Of a stretch of 64,000 bases of DNA, positions 25,592 to 34,544 are shown one piece after another. The notes under the pieces were generated by a model. That model did no database searches. It was not told the DNA's origin and was given only the letters and a program-made list of their open reading frames with translations. Position 1 is the first letter of the stretch. Each line of letters opens with the position of its first letter. The stretch is from an uncultured Persicobacter sp. (GTDB lineage Bacteria; Bacteroidota; Bacteroidia; Cytophagales; Cyclobacteriaceae): the NCBI GenBank assembly GCA_947498325.1, contig CANMKE010000003.1, positions 62,001 through 126,000 on the forward strand, written 5' to 3'. Made by a program: the position numbers and the translations under genes.

Positions 25592-26158
25592 TCAGGGATA
25601 AATCAGTTGATGCCCTTCGGTCGTAAGCTTTTGGTACATTTCAGCCGACAGCGGATCAGGGTAAGACATCACCTGTAAATCCACGCATTCGCCCTGTGCA
25701 TGAAAAGGGGGTTGTTGATAAGTATACTTATTGAGGTGAAAACCGAGCCGTTGATAAAAGCGCACCCGCCGGATTTTCATGGGACTGTCAGGGACTTCCA
25801 CTTCAAGGAGGAGTGGTTTCTTTGTGCTGTACTGTAACTGTTTCATCATTTGCGCCCCCAGTCCCTTTCCTCTGCATTTTTCATCTGTACAAAAATGATC
25901 GACAAACAGATAATCTTCAAACACCCACCAATTCAATAAACCGATAAGTTGTTCACCATTGTGGAAAACATTGAAGTAAAAACGACTTTCATTGAAAATT
26001 TCCTGCTGTAAATCAATCTTCCGCCGCTCCGAAAGTGGGAAACTCCGTTGATAAAGCGCCCATGCTTCAGAAAAACGAGGATCATTGATTGATTTTAAGC
26101 GTTGCGAATGCAGCTTTGTGGATAAACCACCCACCGATTTGGATTTCCGTTCCTTCAT
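25592..26158 (-). CDS. GNAT-family N-acetyltransferase
   Basis: An acetyl-CoA-dependent acyltransferase of unknown substrate. The core motif A is clear: VDHFCTDEKCRGKGLGAQMM (acetyl-CoA pyrophosphate-binding R-x-x-G-x-G/A). It is followed by LLLEVEVPDSP and the late motif RRVRFYQRLGFHLN. The ATG at 26158 is preferred (188 residues); a TTG at 26206 is possible but weak. The upstream 90 bases contain several short matches to TGTGGATAA (near 26180, 26200 and 26220), which resemble DnaA-box-like words but are too few to call an origin. Confidence 0.85.
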   Translation of the reverse strand: MKERKSKSVGGLSTKLHSQRLKSINDPRFSEAWALYQRSFPLSERRKIDLQQEIFNESRFYFNVFHNGEQLIGLLNWWVFEDYLFVDHFCTDEKCRGKGLGAQMMKQLQYSTKKPLLLEVEVPDSPMKIRRVRFYQRLGFHLNKYTYQQPPFHAQGECVDLQVMSYPDPLSAEMYQKLTTEGHQLIYP

Positions 26159-26245
26159 TTCAAAAATAGCTAATGAACACTGTGGATAACAAGCCTTTAT
26201 CCACAACGGCTACCCATAAGTGGATAAACTAGTCAGCAAGTCCAA

Positions 26246-26281
26246 TAAAAAAGGGGATTTCACAACGAAATCCCCTTTTTT
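26246..26281. terminator. Terminator of hemC (symmetrical, works both ways)
   Basis: AAAAAAGGGGATTTC-ACAAC-GAAATCCCCTTTTTT is a perfect 15-base stem with A/T runs. It lies 19 bases after the hemC stop on the minus strand. Confidence 0.92.
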
Positions 26282-26299
26282 AACGACTTATTTTTTTGA

Positions 26300-27223
26300 T
26301 TACAGTTGTTCACGAATCGATTTCAGCAATTCGTCACCTCCTTGTGCAATCAGTTCTTCTGCAACCGCTAATCCCATTGATTCCACCGCTGCGGCTTCAC
26401 AAGCTCCTTCAGCTTCCAGCTGAACCTCGCCCTGCAAGCCGATGATACCGCCTTTCAGCTTCACCTGATCGCCATCCCATTGTGCCAAACCATACACAGG
26501 CACCGAACAACCACCATGCAAACGGCGCAAAAATGCCCGTTCAGCAAGTAATAATTTCTCCGTAGGCTCGTGGTTCAAGCAAGCCCTGATCTGATTTTTC
26601 AAGTCAGCATCAAGGGTCGTTGATGCCTCAATAGCCACCGAACCTTGCCCTACTGCCGGCGTGAAAATATCCAACGGCAGCTTTTCAACAATCAGATCAT
26701 CATATTCCATACGGTGCACTCCTGCATAAGCCAGCAGCAAAGCATCGCAATGCCCCTCTTCCATTTTCTGAATTCGGCGCTGAAGATTCCCACGAACGGG
26801 TACGATCTCGATATGTGGAAAATGGCGACGTAAAGTAGCTACGCGACGGTTTGAGGAAGTCCCCAGACGGAATTTTTTTCCCGAACCCAAAGTCAGCTGT
26901 TTGTTGTGGCTCACAATCACATCGTTGGGTGTTTCGCGCTCACTGAAAGCCATCAGCTCAAATCCTGCAGGCAATTCCGACTGCATATCTTTGGCACTGT
27001 GCACCGCAATATCAATCCGACCGTCGGTCAGTTGTGCTTCGATTTCCTCGGTAAAAACACCTTTGGAGCCAATCTTATGAATGGAAACATCAAGAATTTT
27101 ATCCCCCTTGGTTTCAATCTTCACAATCTCAGTCTCCAATCCTCCCTTTTCCAATTGCGACTGCACCCAATAGGCTTGCCACAAAGCCAGCTGGCTTCCT
27201 CTTGTACCGATACGAACTTTCAT
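26300..27223 (-). CDS. hemC: Hydroxymethylbilane synthase (porphobilinogen deaminase)
   Basis: Condenses four porphobilinogen molecules into hydroxymethylbilane in heme biosynthesis. It has the N-terminal IGTRGSQLALWQA, the substrate-binding KGVFTEEIE and AVHSAKDMQSELP, GTSSNRRVATLRRHFP, VRGNLQRRI, TPAVGQGSVAIE, and the cofactor Cys in RLHGGCSVPVYG. All catalytic Arg/Asp/Cys residues appear present. It has 307 residues, of normal length. No other heme gene is next to it. The upstream gene on the same strand is holB, 40 bases away, so the two may be co-transcribed. Confidence 0.97.
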   Translation of the reverse strand: MKVRIGTRGSQLALWQAYWVQSQLEKGGLETEIVKIETKGDKILDVSIHKIGSKGVFTEEIEAQLTDGRIDIAVHSAKDMQSELPAGFELMAFSERETPNDVIVSHNKQLTLGSGKKFRLGTSSNRRVATLRRHFPHIEIVPVRGNLQRRIQKMEEGHCDALLLAYAGVHRMEYDDLIVEKLPLDIFTPAVGQGSVAIEASTTLDADLKNQIRACLNHEPTEKLLLAERAFLRRLHGGCSVPVYGLAQWDGDQVKLKGGIIGLQGEVQLEAEGACEAAAVESMGLAVAEELIAQGGDELLKSIREQL

Positions 27224-27263
27224 ATAATCTTCTCTATTAGTTACCTTTGATTTAAAAATTGCC

Positions 27264-28385
27264 TTATCCCCTCAGAATACTTGCGATCTGAAGTGATAAA
27301 TTAAAAAATGTGATCTTCGGACTCGCATTACGCTCCAGGTGGTAACCTGCCTCCGAGATCAGTTTATTGATCCATTCCACCTGTTCAGCGCTCATTACTT
27401 TGCTGAATTTCTCCACAAACTGCCGCCCTTCGGTGGTCATGCCTTGTAATTCTGCGGCCTGATAATGAAACAAAAGCGCCGCGCGCATAATGCTCATGCC
27501 ATATTGCAACATTCCCTGCTGACGTAACCGACTGAATTTGGCAAAACTGTCGGTCATTGCAGAAATCGATGTAAAATCCCAGGCATAACACAGGCGCATC
27601 CACTGCCGAAAGGTTTCTTCGCCATCGGCATCGCCTTGTTTCAGTAATGCCATCGCCTCAGGTACCGTATTGGTTGTTTGGCTGATTTGAATTGCCAGGT
27701 CTTCAGATGCACCGCCGTCGCGCATCAGTATTTGCGAAAGCTCTTCCTGTGAATAATTCGGCACACGAATCAGCTGTGTTCTCGAGCGGATCGTCCCGAT
27801 CAGCTGTTGTTCCTCATTGGTTACCAAAAAGAACAGGGTATTTTTTGGCGGTTCTTCAATGATCTTCAAAAGGGCATTGGAGGCCGTAATATGCATCTTT
27901 TCTGGCAACCAGATAATCATCACCTTATAGGCGCCTTCATAGCTTTTCAAAGCCAAAGCGTTAATGATTCTGCGGGATTCCTCTTTAGAGATATTCGCCT
28001 GCTTGTTTTCCCCACCGAAAAATTCCACCCAGGCAGGGAGCGTCGGGTGCGCATCTTCTTTCAGGTATTCACGGAAACTCGGGAGGAAATTGGCACTAAT
28101 GGCATCTTTCCCTTTGACTTCCTTGGTTGCACTTACTGGAAAAGCAAAATGAACATCAGGGTGCGCAAGCTTGGCCATTTTCTGACACGAAGGGCATTCC
28201 CCACAGGCATCATGCTCCTGCTGATTGGTACAATTGACGAAAGTCGCCATTGCCAAGGCCAAAGACAATTGCCCACCACCAGCATTGCCCGAAAACAATA
28301 AGGCATGCGCCAGGTGGTTCTCCTGAACAGCATGTAATAATTTTTCCTTGATCCGATCAAGTCCTATAATGGTGGAAAATTGCAT
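27264..28385 (-). CDS. holB: DNA polymerase III, delta-prime subunit (clamp loader)
   Basis: Part of the clamp loader that places the beta clamp on DNA. It is an AAA+ domain at residues ~1-210 with a zinc module (CTNQQEHDACGECPSCQKM; four Cys). The P-loop is degenerate (SGNAGGGQLSLAL, with no Lys), as expected for a subunit that does not bind ATP productively. The SRC-like motif reads RSRTQLIRV. The C-terminal collar domain is poorly conserved. At 373 residues it fits Bacteroidota homologues. It lies between hemC and the GlmU-like gene on the same strand. Confidence 0.9.
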   Translation of the reverse strand: MQFSTIIGLDRIKEKLLHAVQENHLAHALLFSGNAGGGQLSLALAMATFVNCTNQQEHDACGECPSCQKMAKLAHPDVHFAFPVSATKEVKGKDAISANFLPSFREYLKEDAHPTLPAWVEFFGGENKQANISKEESRRIINALALKSYEGAYKVMIIWLPEKMHITASNALLKIIEEPPKNTLFFLVTNEEQQLIGTIRSRTQLIRVPNYSQEELSQILMRDGGASEDLAIQISQTTNTVPEAMALLKQGDADGEETFRQWMRLCYAWDFTSISAMTDSFAKFSRLRQQGMLQYGMSIMRAALLFHYQAAELQGMTTEGRQFVEKFSKVMSAEQVEWINKLISEAGYHLERNASPKITFFNLSLQIASILRG

Positions 28386-28442
28386 AGTTCGTTGTATTTA
28401 AAAATCGTGGCCTTCACCGCAGGCCACGTATCATTTGCAAAT

Positions 28443-29651
28443 TTATTTATTTTCCCAAACTCTGTGCACTTTTGTTTCCTGAAAAACGTGTGCAAGAATT
28501 TTAAAATCTACTTCTGAAAACTCCAAACCACGGCGTGCCATCACTCTTTTAGCAACCTCTACTACTCGGGGAAGCGGGAAAGTGCTGTATCCACCGTGTC
28601 CACCCCATGAAAACGAAGGGATGTAATTTCTTGGGTAACCTGCCCCAAAAACGTTACTGCCCACACCAACTACGGTGGCGGTATTAAACATGGTATTGAT
28701 CCCCGCCTTGGCGTGGTCCCCCATAATCAAGCCCACAAACTGCTCGCCAGTGTTCACAAACCCTTCTTTCTTGAAAGACCACAGCTTACATGGGGCATAG
28801 TTATTTTTAAGGTTTGAGGAGTTGGTATCTGCGCCTAAATTACACCACTCTCCAAGCACAGAATGGCCCAAATAACCTTCATGTCCTTTGTTGGAATAGC
28901 CGAATACCACAGCGGTATCCACCTCGCCACCAAGCTTCGACCAAGGTCCTGCCGTTGTGTTGCCACGCATCTTTCCGCCAAGCATCACCTGCGCATGCTC
29001 ACAAAGTGCAAACGGCCCACGGATAATCGCCCCCTCTTGCACCACAGCATCCTTACCAATATAAATCGGCCCATTTTCAGCATTCAGAATGGCCGCCTTA
29101 ATGTCTGCGCCTTCCTCCACAAAAATCTGCTCCTTATTATAGGTAGCCGTAAATGGATCATTAATGCCCACCGACTCACGACCAGCCGTCACCAGTTCAA
29201 AATCCTGCTGAATCTCGGCGCCATTTCGCGTGTAGATATGCCATACTTCTTCTATCAGATTGTACTCCTGCTCCCACTGAACAACAGCCGCAGCATCTAC
29301 CGGATGCACCCCATCGAATTCGCCCAATTGCGCTTCAGAATAAAGGCCTGCAAGTAGTTTCCCATCAGCCACAAGGCTTTCCCCTGCTTCCAAAGCCTGG
29401 ATCGCTTCCAGCAATGCAGGATTAGGACACAGTGCCCCATTGATGACCAGGTTGTTTTGCTCGGCAACCCATAAAGGGAACTTTTCCTGTAAATAAGTCG
29501 CCGTAAGGTAACTGCTCTCAGTATCGAGGGATTTCTCCCACTTTTCGACAATGGTCAGAATACCAATTCGAATACCAGCCGTTGGGCGGGTATAGGTAAA
29601 AGGCTTCAGCGCTGTCCGAAGATCAGGTTGATCAAATAGAATTAAGTTCAT
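28443..29651 (-). CDS. GlmU-family sugar-phosphate nucleotidyltransferase / acyltransferase-like protein
   Basis: Has the layout of the Bacteroidota GlmU-like family (UDP-GlcNAc diphosphorylase / glucosamine-1-phosphate N-acetyltransferase-like). Residues ~1-170 are a shortened N-terminal domain (MNLILFDQPDLRTALKPFTY, TRPTAGIRIGI). This is not the canonical LAAGxGTRM loop of GlmU. Residues ~185-390 form a left-handed beta helix of hexapeptide units (PIYIGKDAVVQEGAIIRGPF, NTATVVGVGSNVFGAGYP). ATG 29651 is chosen; the open frame to 29687 adds nothing family-like. Probably works in UDP-GlcNAc supply for the cell envelope, but activity needs testing since the usual pyrophosphorylase motif is not obvious. 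Confidence 0.8.
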   Translation of the reverse strand: MNLILFDQPDLRTALKPFTYTRPTAGIRIGILTIVEKWEKSLDTESSYLTATYLQEKFPLWVAEQNNLVINGALCPNPALLEAIQALEAGESLVADGKLLAGLYSEAQLGEFDGVHPVDAAAVVQWEQEYNLIEEVWHIYTRNGAEIQQDFELVTAGRESVGINDPFTATYNKEQIFVEEGADIKAAILNAENGPIYIGKDAVVQEGAIIRGPFALCEHAQVMLGGKMRGNTTAGPWSKLGGEVDTAVVFGYSNKGHEGYLGHSVLGEWCNLGADTNSSNLKNNYAPCKLWSFKKEGFVNTGEQFVGLIMGDHAKAGINTMFNTATVVGVGSNVFGAGYPRNYIPSFSWGGHGGYSTFPLPRVVEVAKRVMARRGLEFSEVDFKILAHVFQETKVHRVWENK

Positions 29652-29728
29652 ATTACACATTTTTGTCCTGAAACTTCCTTTGCACATTAGTTTACAGGAC
29701 CATCACACATTTTCAATAGTCACAAAAA

Positions 29729-29764
29729 TAAAAAAGTCTCCTTGATATACACCAAGGAGACTTT
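29729..29764 (-). terminator. Rho-independent terminator of rpmE2
   Basis: AAAGTCTCCTTG and CAAGGAGACTTT around an 8-base loop, a perfect 12-base stem. On the minus strand it is followed by TTT-rich sequence, 29 bases after the rpmE2 stop. Confidence 0.88.
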
Positions 29765-29792
29765 GAATATTCGTCGGGCAATGCCCAATGAA

Positions 29793-30041
29793 TTAGTTTT
29801 TCTTTCCGTATTTTTGGTAGAATTTATCCACACGACCGGCAGTATCAACGAAGATATTTTTACCTGTGTAGAATGGGTGAGATGCAGAAGAGATCTCGAC
29901 TTTTACCAAAGGATACTCTTTACCATCTTCCCACACGATTGTCTCAGCAGTCTCTACAGTGGAACGAGTCAAGAATTTGAAGTCAGATGACTGGTCATGG
30001 AAAACCACGTCTCTGTATTCCGGATGGATACCTTTTCTCAT
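29793..30041 (-). CDS. rpmE2: 50S ribosomal protein L31, type B
   Basis: An 82-residue large-subunit ribosomal protein. It begins [16 protein letters not shown] and contains [24 protein letters not shown]. It lacks the zinc-binding cysteines of type A L31, which defines the type B (zinc-independent, C-minus) form. In many bacteria this is the zinc-starvation paralogue, but in Bacteroidota it is often the only L31. It has a clear upstream promoter and a strong terminator, hence a single-gene transcript. Confidence 0.97.
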   Translation of the reverse strand: MRKGIHPEYRDVVFHDQSSDFKFLTRSTVETAETIVWEDGKEYPLVKVEISSASHPFYTGKNIFVDTAGRVDKFYQKYGKKN

Positions 30042-30093
30042 GATATTTATGATTTTATATTTATATATTCTTTATTCTACTTCAAAAGGAGTG

Positions 30094-30124
30094 CAAAAAT
30101 AGGAAACTTATTCCTAAGGCACAA
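30094..30124 (-). promoter_or_regulatory. Promoter of rpmE2
   Basis: On the minus strand, TTG (30124-30122), 20 bases, then TATTTTTG (30101-30094). It fits the Bacteroidota TTTG-N19/20-TAnnTTTG form. The predicted 5' leader is about 45 bases. Confidence 0.65.
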
Positions 30125-30443
30125 CCCTACTGAGATTTAATTGATTAGTAAACGGAAAATATCAGCAAGATATTCCACACTCAATTATCTACAATAGCCC
30201 ACAAAGTTAATAAAACTTTACGCAAAGGAAAACTTTGATGGAGGTCTTTTCTGTCATACTTTCAATATTTTACGCCAAAATGTACGGACAAAATTACCTG
30301 AGCAAATGATTGTCAGCGACACAATTGCGCAATTTATGCCGAAATATCAGCAGGATAGACAATTTTTCAGCCCCAATCACATTGGCGTACAGATTGATGC
30401 TTCATTAAGCGTAAAACAACCATATCATTAAAAATCCAATGTT
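30125..30443. other. Intergenic region upstream of clpB
   Basis: No gene, repeat of families A to E, or CIRCE-like inverted repeat was recognised in this AT-rich stretch. It must hold the clpB promoter (plus strand), but no well-spaced TTG/TAnnTTTG pair was found. Confidence 0.45.
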
Positions 30444-33062
30444 ATGAATTTCAATCAATATACCATTAAATCCCAGGAAGCGCTACAAAAGGCCGTGGAA
30501 CTTACCCAAGCCATGGGGCAACAGGCCATAGAGCCTTCGCACCTGCTCAAGGCGATCTTATTGGTCGATGATAACGTTGGGCAGTTTGTCCTGAAAAAGT
30601 TATCGATTAATAAAGAACAGCTGGAGCAGCGACTGGAGCAACTGATGAACAGCTATGCCAAGGTGCAGGGGCAACAGCCTTATTTATCGAACAACGCACA
30701 GGCAGTACTGAATAAGGCCACCGAAATGATCAAAGATTGGGGGGACGAATACGTGGCTGTTGATCACCTGCTGGTATCCCTGGCGGCAGCGAAAAACCCT
30801 ACGGGGCAGCTGATGCGTGATCTTGGTATGGCCGACAAGTCCCTGAAATCTGCTTTACTTGAACTGAGAGGAGGAAACAAAGTGAAAGACCAAAATGCTG
30901 AATCCAAATATAAATCGCTCGAAAAATATTCCAAAAATCTGAATGAGCTGGCAAAAGCAGGAAAAATTGATCCTGTGATTGGGCGTGATGAAGAAATCCG
31001 CCGTGCCATTCAGATCCTTTCGAGAAGAACAAAAAACAACCCCATGCTGACCGGTGAGCCTGGTGTGGGAAAAACGGCCATTGTCGAAGGGATGGCGAAG
31101 CGCATTGTTGATGGCGATGTACCCGAAAACCTGAAAAGCAAACAGATCATTGCCCTGGATATGGGGCTTTTGGTCGCTGGTGCCAAATATAAAGGAGAAT
31201 TTGAGGAACGTCTGAAGGCCGTGATTCAGGAGGTTGCTGATTCCAACGGAGAGATCATTCTTTTCATTGATGAGATCCACACTTTGGTGGGCGCCGGTGC
31301 CGGAGGCGATACTGCAATGGATGCCGCCAACCTGCTGAAGCCTGCTTTGGCAAGGGGGGAACTCAGAACCATCGGAGCGACCACCACCAAAGAATATCAG
31401 AAGTATATTGAGAAAGACAAGGCGTTGGAACGTCGTTTTCAGACCGTACTGATTGACGAGCCGAGCGTGGAAGATGCCATTTCAATCCTTCGGGGAATTA
31501 AGGAAAAATACGAGCTACACCACGGGGTGAGAATTAAAGATGATGCAGTAATTGCTGCTGTGGAGCTTTCAAGTAGGTATATTACCGAACGGTTTCTTCC
31601 CGATAAAGCCATTGACCTGATGGATGAAGCTGCCTCGAAATTAAGGATTGAAATCGACTCCATGCCCGAGGAGCTTGATGAACTTCAGCGTAAAATCATG
31701 CAACTTGAAATTGAGCGTGAAGCGATCCGACGTGAGGGAGACAAGGACAAAGAAGCGAACCTCAACAAGGCGATTGCTGAACTGTCAGAGGCCAGAAATA
31801 ATATGATGGCCAAGTGGGAAAACGAAAAGGCGGTCATTACTTCTATTCAGACGGAAAAAGAAAACATCGAACGACTGAAATATGAAGCCGAGCAGGCCGA
31901 GCGCAGTGGCGATCTGGCCAAGGTGGCTGAAATTCGCTATGGCCGATTGCTGGAAGCCAACCAAAAACTCGAAGAGGCGAAAAAGGCGGTGGAAGCCATG
32001 GAAAATGAAAGTACCCTACTCAAAGAAGAGGTATCGAATGAGGACATTGCCGAAATTGTGGCCAAATGGACGGGGATTCCGGTTTCAAAAATGCTGCAAA
32101 GTGAACGGGAAAAACTGCTGAGCCTCGAACAGGAGCTGGGCAAAAAAGTGGCCGGACAGCACGAGGCTATCCTTGCCATTTCTGATGCCGTACGCCGCAG
32201 CCGCGCAGGGTTGCAGGATCCCAAACGCCCGATCGGTTCATTCCTATTTATGGGTACAACTGGGGTGGGGAAAACAGAGCTGGCGAAAGCACTGGCGGAG
32301 TATCTCTTTGATGATGAGCATGCCATGGTGCGGATAGATATGTCTGAATATCAGGAGCGACATGCGGTTTCGCGCTTGGTTGGGGCACCTCCGGGATATG
32401 TGGGTTACGATGAAGGTGGCCAACTCACCGAGGCTGTACGCCGCAGGCCATATGCTGTTATTCTGCTCGATGAAATCGAAAAGGCGCATCCGGATGTTTT
32501 CAATATTTTATTGCAAGTATTGGACGATGGCCGCCTGACAGACAACAAAGGGCGGGTAGCAAACTTCAAGAACACCATCATTATCATGACCACCAATATG
32601 GGGGCGGAAGTGATTCAGAACAATTTTGCGCAGATCAATGATGAAAACTATTTTGAAACCATCGAGAACACGCAAAAGCAGGTTTTGGATTTACTGAAGA
32701 AAATGGTCAGACCGGAGTTTCTGAACCGTATCGATGAGACCATCATGTTCCATCCGCTGAACAGGAAGGATATCCGTAAAATCGTTGCTATTCAATTCGA
32801 GGAGATCAAAAGACGATTGCGGGAGAATAACATTGAGATTGAAGCCACCACCGAGGTACTTGACCGTCTTGGCGAGTTGGGCTATGACCCTGCATTTGGT
32901 GCCCGACCACTGAAAAGGGTCATGCAAAAAGAGTTGCTGAATCCGCTTTCCAAAGAAATTCTTTCGGGGGCAATTCAGCCACAGGGCATCGTCAATATTT
33001 CTCTTGAAAATGGTGTTGAGCTGAAGTTTGAAAATGTAACTCCCTCAGAAATAAACCTATAA
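30444..33062 (+). CDS. clpB: ATP-dependent disaggregase chaperone ClpB
   Basis: A hexameric AAA+ disaggregase that rescues aggregated proteins together with DnaK/DnaJ. Domain order is complete: Clp N domain (residues ~1-145, two repeats), AAA-1 with Walker [14 protein letters not shown] and Walker [16 protein letters not shown], coiled-coil M domain (~400-530, long Glu/Lys/Arg-rich helices), AAA-2 with Walker [12 protein letters not shown] and Walker [14 protein letters not shown], and the C-terminal D2-small domain. At 872 residues it has full length. A strong terminator follows about 90 bases after the stop. Partner dnaK is at 59.8 kb on the other strand. Confidence 0.98.
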   Translation: MNFNQYTIKSQEALQKAVELTQAMGQQAIEPSHLLKAILLVDDNVGQFVLKKLSINKEQLEQRLEQLMNSYAKVQGQQPYLSNNAQAVLNKATEMIKDWGDEYVAVDHLLVSLAAAKNPTGQLMRDLGMADKSLKSALLELRGGNKVKDQNAESKYKSLEKYSKNLNELAKAGKIDPVIGRDEEIRRAIQILSRRTKNNPMLTGEPGVGKTAIVEGMAKRIVDGDVPENLKSKQIIALDMGLLVAGAKYKGEFEERLKAVIQEVADSNGEIILFIDEIHTLVGAGAGGDTAMDAANLLKPALARGELRTIGATTTKEYQKYIEKDKALERRFQTVLIDEPSVEDAISILRGIKEKYELHHGVRIKDDAVIAAVELSSRYITERFLPDKAIDLMDEAASKLRIEIDSMPEELDELQRKIMQLEIEREAIRREGDKDKEANLNKAIAELSEARNNMMAKWENEKAVITSIQTEKENIERLKYEAEQAERSGDLAKVAEIRYGRLLEANQKLEEAKKAVEAMENESTLLKEEVSNEDIAEIVAKWTGIPVSKMLQSEREKLLSLEQELGKKVAGQHEAILAISDAVRRSRAGLQDPKRPIGSFLFMGTTGVGKTELAKALAEYLFDDEHAMVRIDMSEYQERHAVSRLVGAPPGYVGYDEGGQLTEAVRRRPYAVILLDEIEKAHPDVFNILLQVLDDGRLTDNKGRVANFKNTIIIMTTNMGAEVIQNNFAQINDENYFETIENTQKQVLDLLKKMVRPEFLNRIDETIMFHPLNRKDIRKIVAIQFEEIKRRLRENNIEIEATTEVLDRLGELGYDPAFGARPLKRVMQKELLNPLSKEILSGAIQPQGIVNISLENGVELKFENVTPSEINL

Positions 33063-33149
33063 ATGAAAATTAGGCATCATATTCGCTATACATCAAGCGG
33101 TTGTGTTTACAAGTTTTCTCTATTGTAATAAATAAGAGATCTTCGATGA

Positions 33150-33178
33150 AGGGTACGTCTTGCGTACCCTTTTTTTTG
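33150..33178 (+). terminator. Rho-independent terminator downstream of clpB
   Basis: GGGTACG-TCTTG-CGTACCC followed by eight T. It lies about 90 bases beyond the clpB stop; the gap between has no other gene. Confidence 0.88.
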
Positions 33179-33309
33179 CCCAAAATATAGACATCAAAGC
33201 CCCTCAGCTAAAAAAATCACAATTATCACCCTTAAAAATCATTATTATGAATTATGATTCTACTGTGATATGATTATATTCGTAGCTGTATACTTATATT
33301 TTGCAACCT

Positions 33310-33924
33310 ATGAAAAAATTAGTCCTTCTTTTTTCGATCACATTATCCGTGTGTTTTGTGGCTCAAAATGCTCAAGCACAACTTTCTAAGAAAGAAAAGA
33401 AAGAGTGGAAGAAAAAACTCAAGCGCGTAAGCCCTGAACAATACAAACAATTGACTGAAGATTACGCAAAGCTGAAAGCAAATGCTGATCAGGCTGACTC
33501 CAAATTGGCTTCCCTGGAAAACGAAGTCGCTTCCCGCGATTCAAAAATCATGGAAATGACCACCGAACTGCGTGATAAAGATGCGGAAATCTCTTCTATT
33601 AAAGAGAAACTTTCCACTTTTGAAACCGCTCAAGCCGCTGCTCCTGTAAAGGCAGGCACTGCGCCAGGTGTGGTATTTAAAGTTCAGATTGGTGCTTTCA
33701 CCAACAAAGATCTTTCAAAATACTTCGACAAAAGCAGCAACTTCTCTGGAGAAACAGATTCCGATGGTACTCAGAAGTTTACTTTGGGAAATTTCACCGA
33801 TTACTGGGAAGCAGACACTTTCAAAAAGTACCTTCGTGAGATGGGCGTGAAAGATGCCTGGATTGTCCCTTACAAAGATGGCGAGCGAGTGGCGATCAAA
33901 GATGTGTTGGAAGGCGCGATTTAA
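33310..33924 (+). CDS. Secreted coiled-coil protein with a SPOR-like C-terminal domain
   Basis: A 204-residue exported protein. Start at ATG 33310 (a TTG at 33301 is less likely). It has a signal peptide (MKKLVLLFSITLSVCFVAQNAQA) and a Lys-rich stretch (LSKKEKKEWKKKLKRV). Residues ~45-110 are a predicted coiled coil (LASLENEVASRDSKIMEMTT). Residues ~125-200 look like a SPOR-type peptidoglycan-binding fold (VFKVQIGAFTNKDLSKYF, then KFTLGNFTDYWEADTFKKYL). SPOR domains bind denuded glycan at division sites, so a periplasmic envelope role is likely. It is convergent with the small T9SS-domain gene. Confidence 0.78.
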   Translation: MKKLVLLFSITLSVCFVAQNAQAQLSKKEKKEWKKKLKRVSPEQYKQLTEDYAKLKANADQADSKLASLENEVASRDSKIMEMTTELRDKDAEISSIKEKLSTFETAQAAAPVKAGTAPGVVFKVQIGAFTNKDLSKYFDKSSNFSGETDSDGTQKFTLGNFTDYWEADTFKKYLREMGVKDAWIVPYKDGERVAIKDVLEGAI

Positions 33925-33943
33925 TTTCAAAAAATAAAGACCC

Positions 33944-33980
33944 AAAAAAAGCAGTACGATTTTTCGTTACTGCTTTTTTT
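33944..33980. terminator. Bidirectional terminator between convergent genes
   Basis: AAAAAAAGCAGTA-CG...CG-TTACTGCTTTTTTT with one bulged base. It overlaps the stop codon of the minus-strand gene (33979-33981). Confidence 0.85.
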
Positions 33981-34338
33981 ATTCCTTCTTAATTCTAATT
34001 GCTTTATTAAACCGCGTTTTAGGGTCGGTTAATACGAGCAAATAGTAGCCCGGCTGAAAATCATGCGTGTTAATTCGGTAGTACCGATTCTTAATCACCT
34101 CTTCGGCATCAATTTTTATGTTGTTGCCAATAATGTTGAAGACCTGCATTTCAAGCGACTTCACATTCACGTTATCCAATTTTACGTGCAGAATATCATT
34201 GGTGGGGTTTGGGTAAACATCCACATGTTCTGTCACTGGGCGAAGACCTAACGGCAATTTGGTGTCTGTTTGTGCCGAAGCATTCAAAGACCACCAAAAC
34301 ACGAAGGTCATCAGCAAAAGTACTTTTAGACCATTCAT
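33979..34338 (-). CDS. Small secreted protein consisting almost only of a T9SS type A sorting domain
   Basis: A 119-residue protein with a signal peptide (MNGLKVLLLMTFVFWWSLNASA) and then only ~18 residues before a full Por secretion C-terminal domain. That domain shows VYPNPTNDILHVKLDN, MQVFNIIGNNI, YYRINTHDFQPGYYLLVLTD and the basic end FNKAIRIKKE. In known T9SS cargo this domain (~80 residues) steers a much larger protein through the outer membrane and is then cut off. Here there is almost no cargo. It may be a relic of a truncated gene, an anchor or decoy, or a tiny cargo. The frame is intact. It is divergent from the outer-membrane barrel gene at 34545. Confidence 0.85.
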   Translation of the reverse strand: MNGLKVLLLMTFVFWWSLNASAQTDTKLPLGLRPVTEHVDVYPNPTNDILHVKLDNVNVKSLEMQVFNIIGNNIKIDAEEVIKNRYYRINTHDFQPGYYLLVLTDPKTRFNKAIRIKKE

Positions 34339-34544
34339 TCTTCTTCTTGGTTAAACCATATAAATGAGAGAATCATAAAATTCTCCTCAAGACAAATATG
34401 CTAATTTATACGTAAAAAAATGCCTGCTTTGTCGAATAAATACGTTGCGAAGGCCTTATCTTCACATAAATTAACATTTAGGCAACTAAACGGCCTATTG
34501 ACTGCCTAAAATTCACCTTTGCAGGCCGTCATTTCTTTTCTAAT

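Noticed and set aside
26160-26230. Replication origin suggested by several TGTGGATAA-like words
   Set aside because: Only about three loose matches, with no dnaA or dnaN nearby and no AT-rich unwinding region of note.
33118-33150. Small gene between clpB and its terminator
   Set aside because: No open frame of useful length and no start context; treated as clpB 3' untranslated region.
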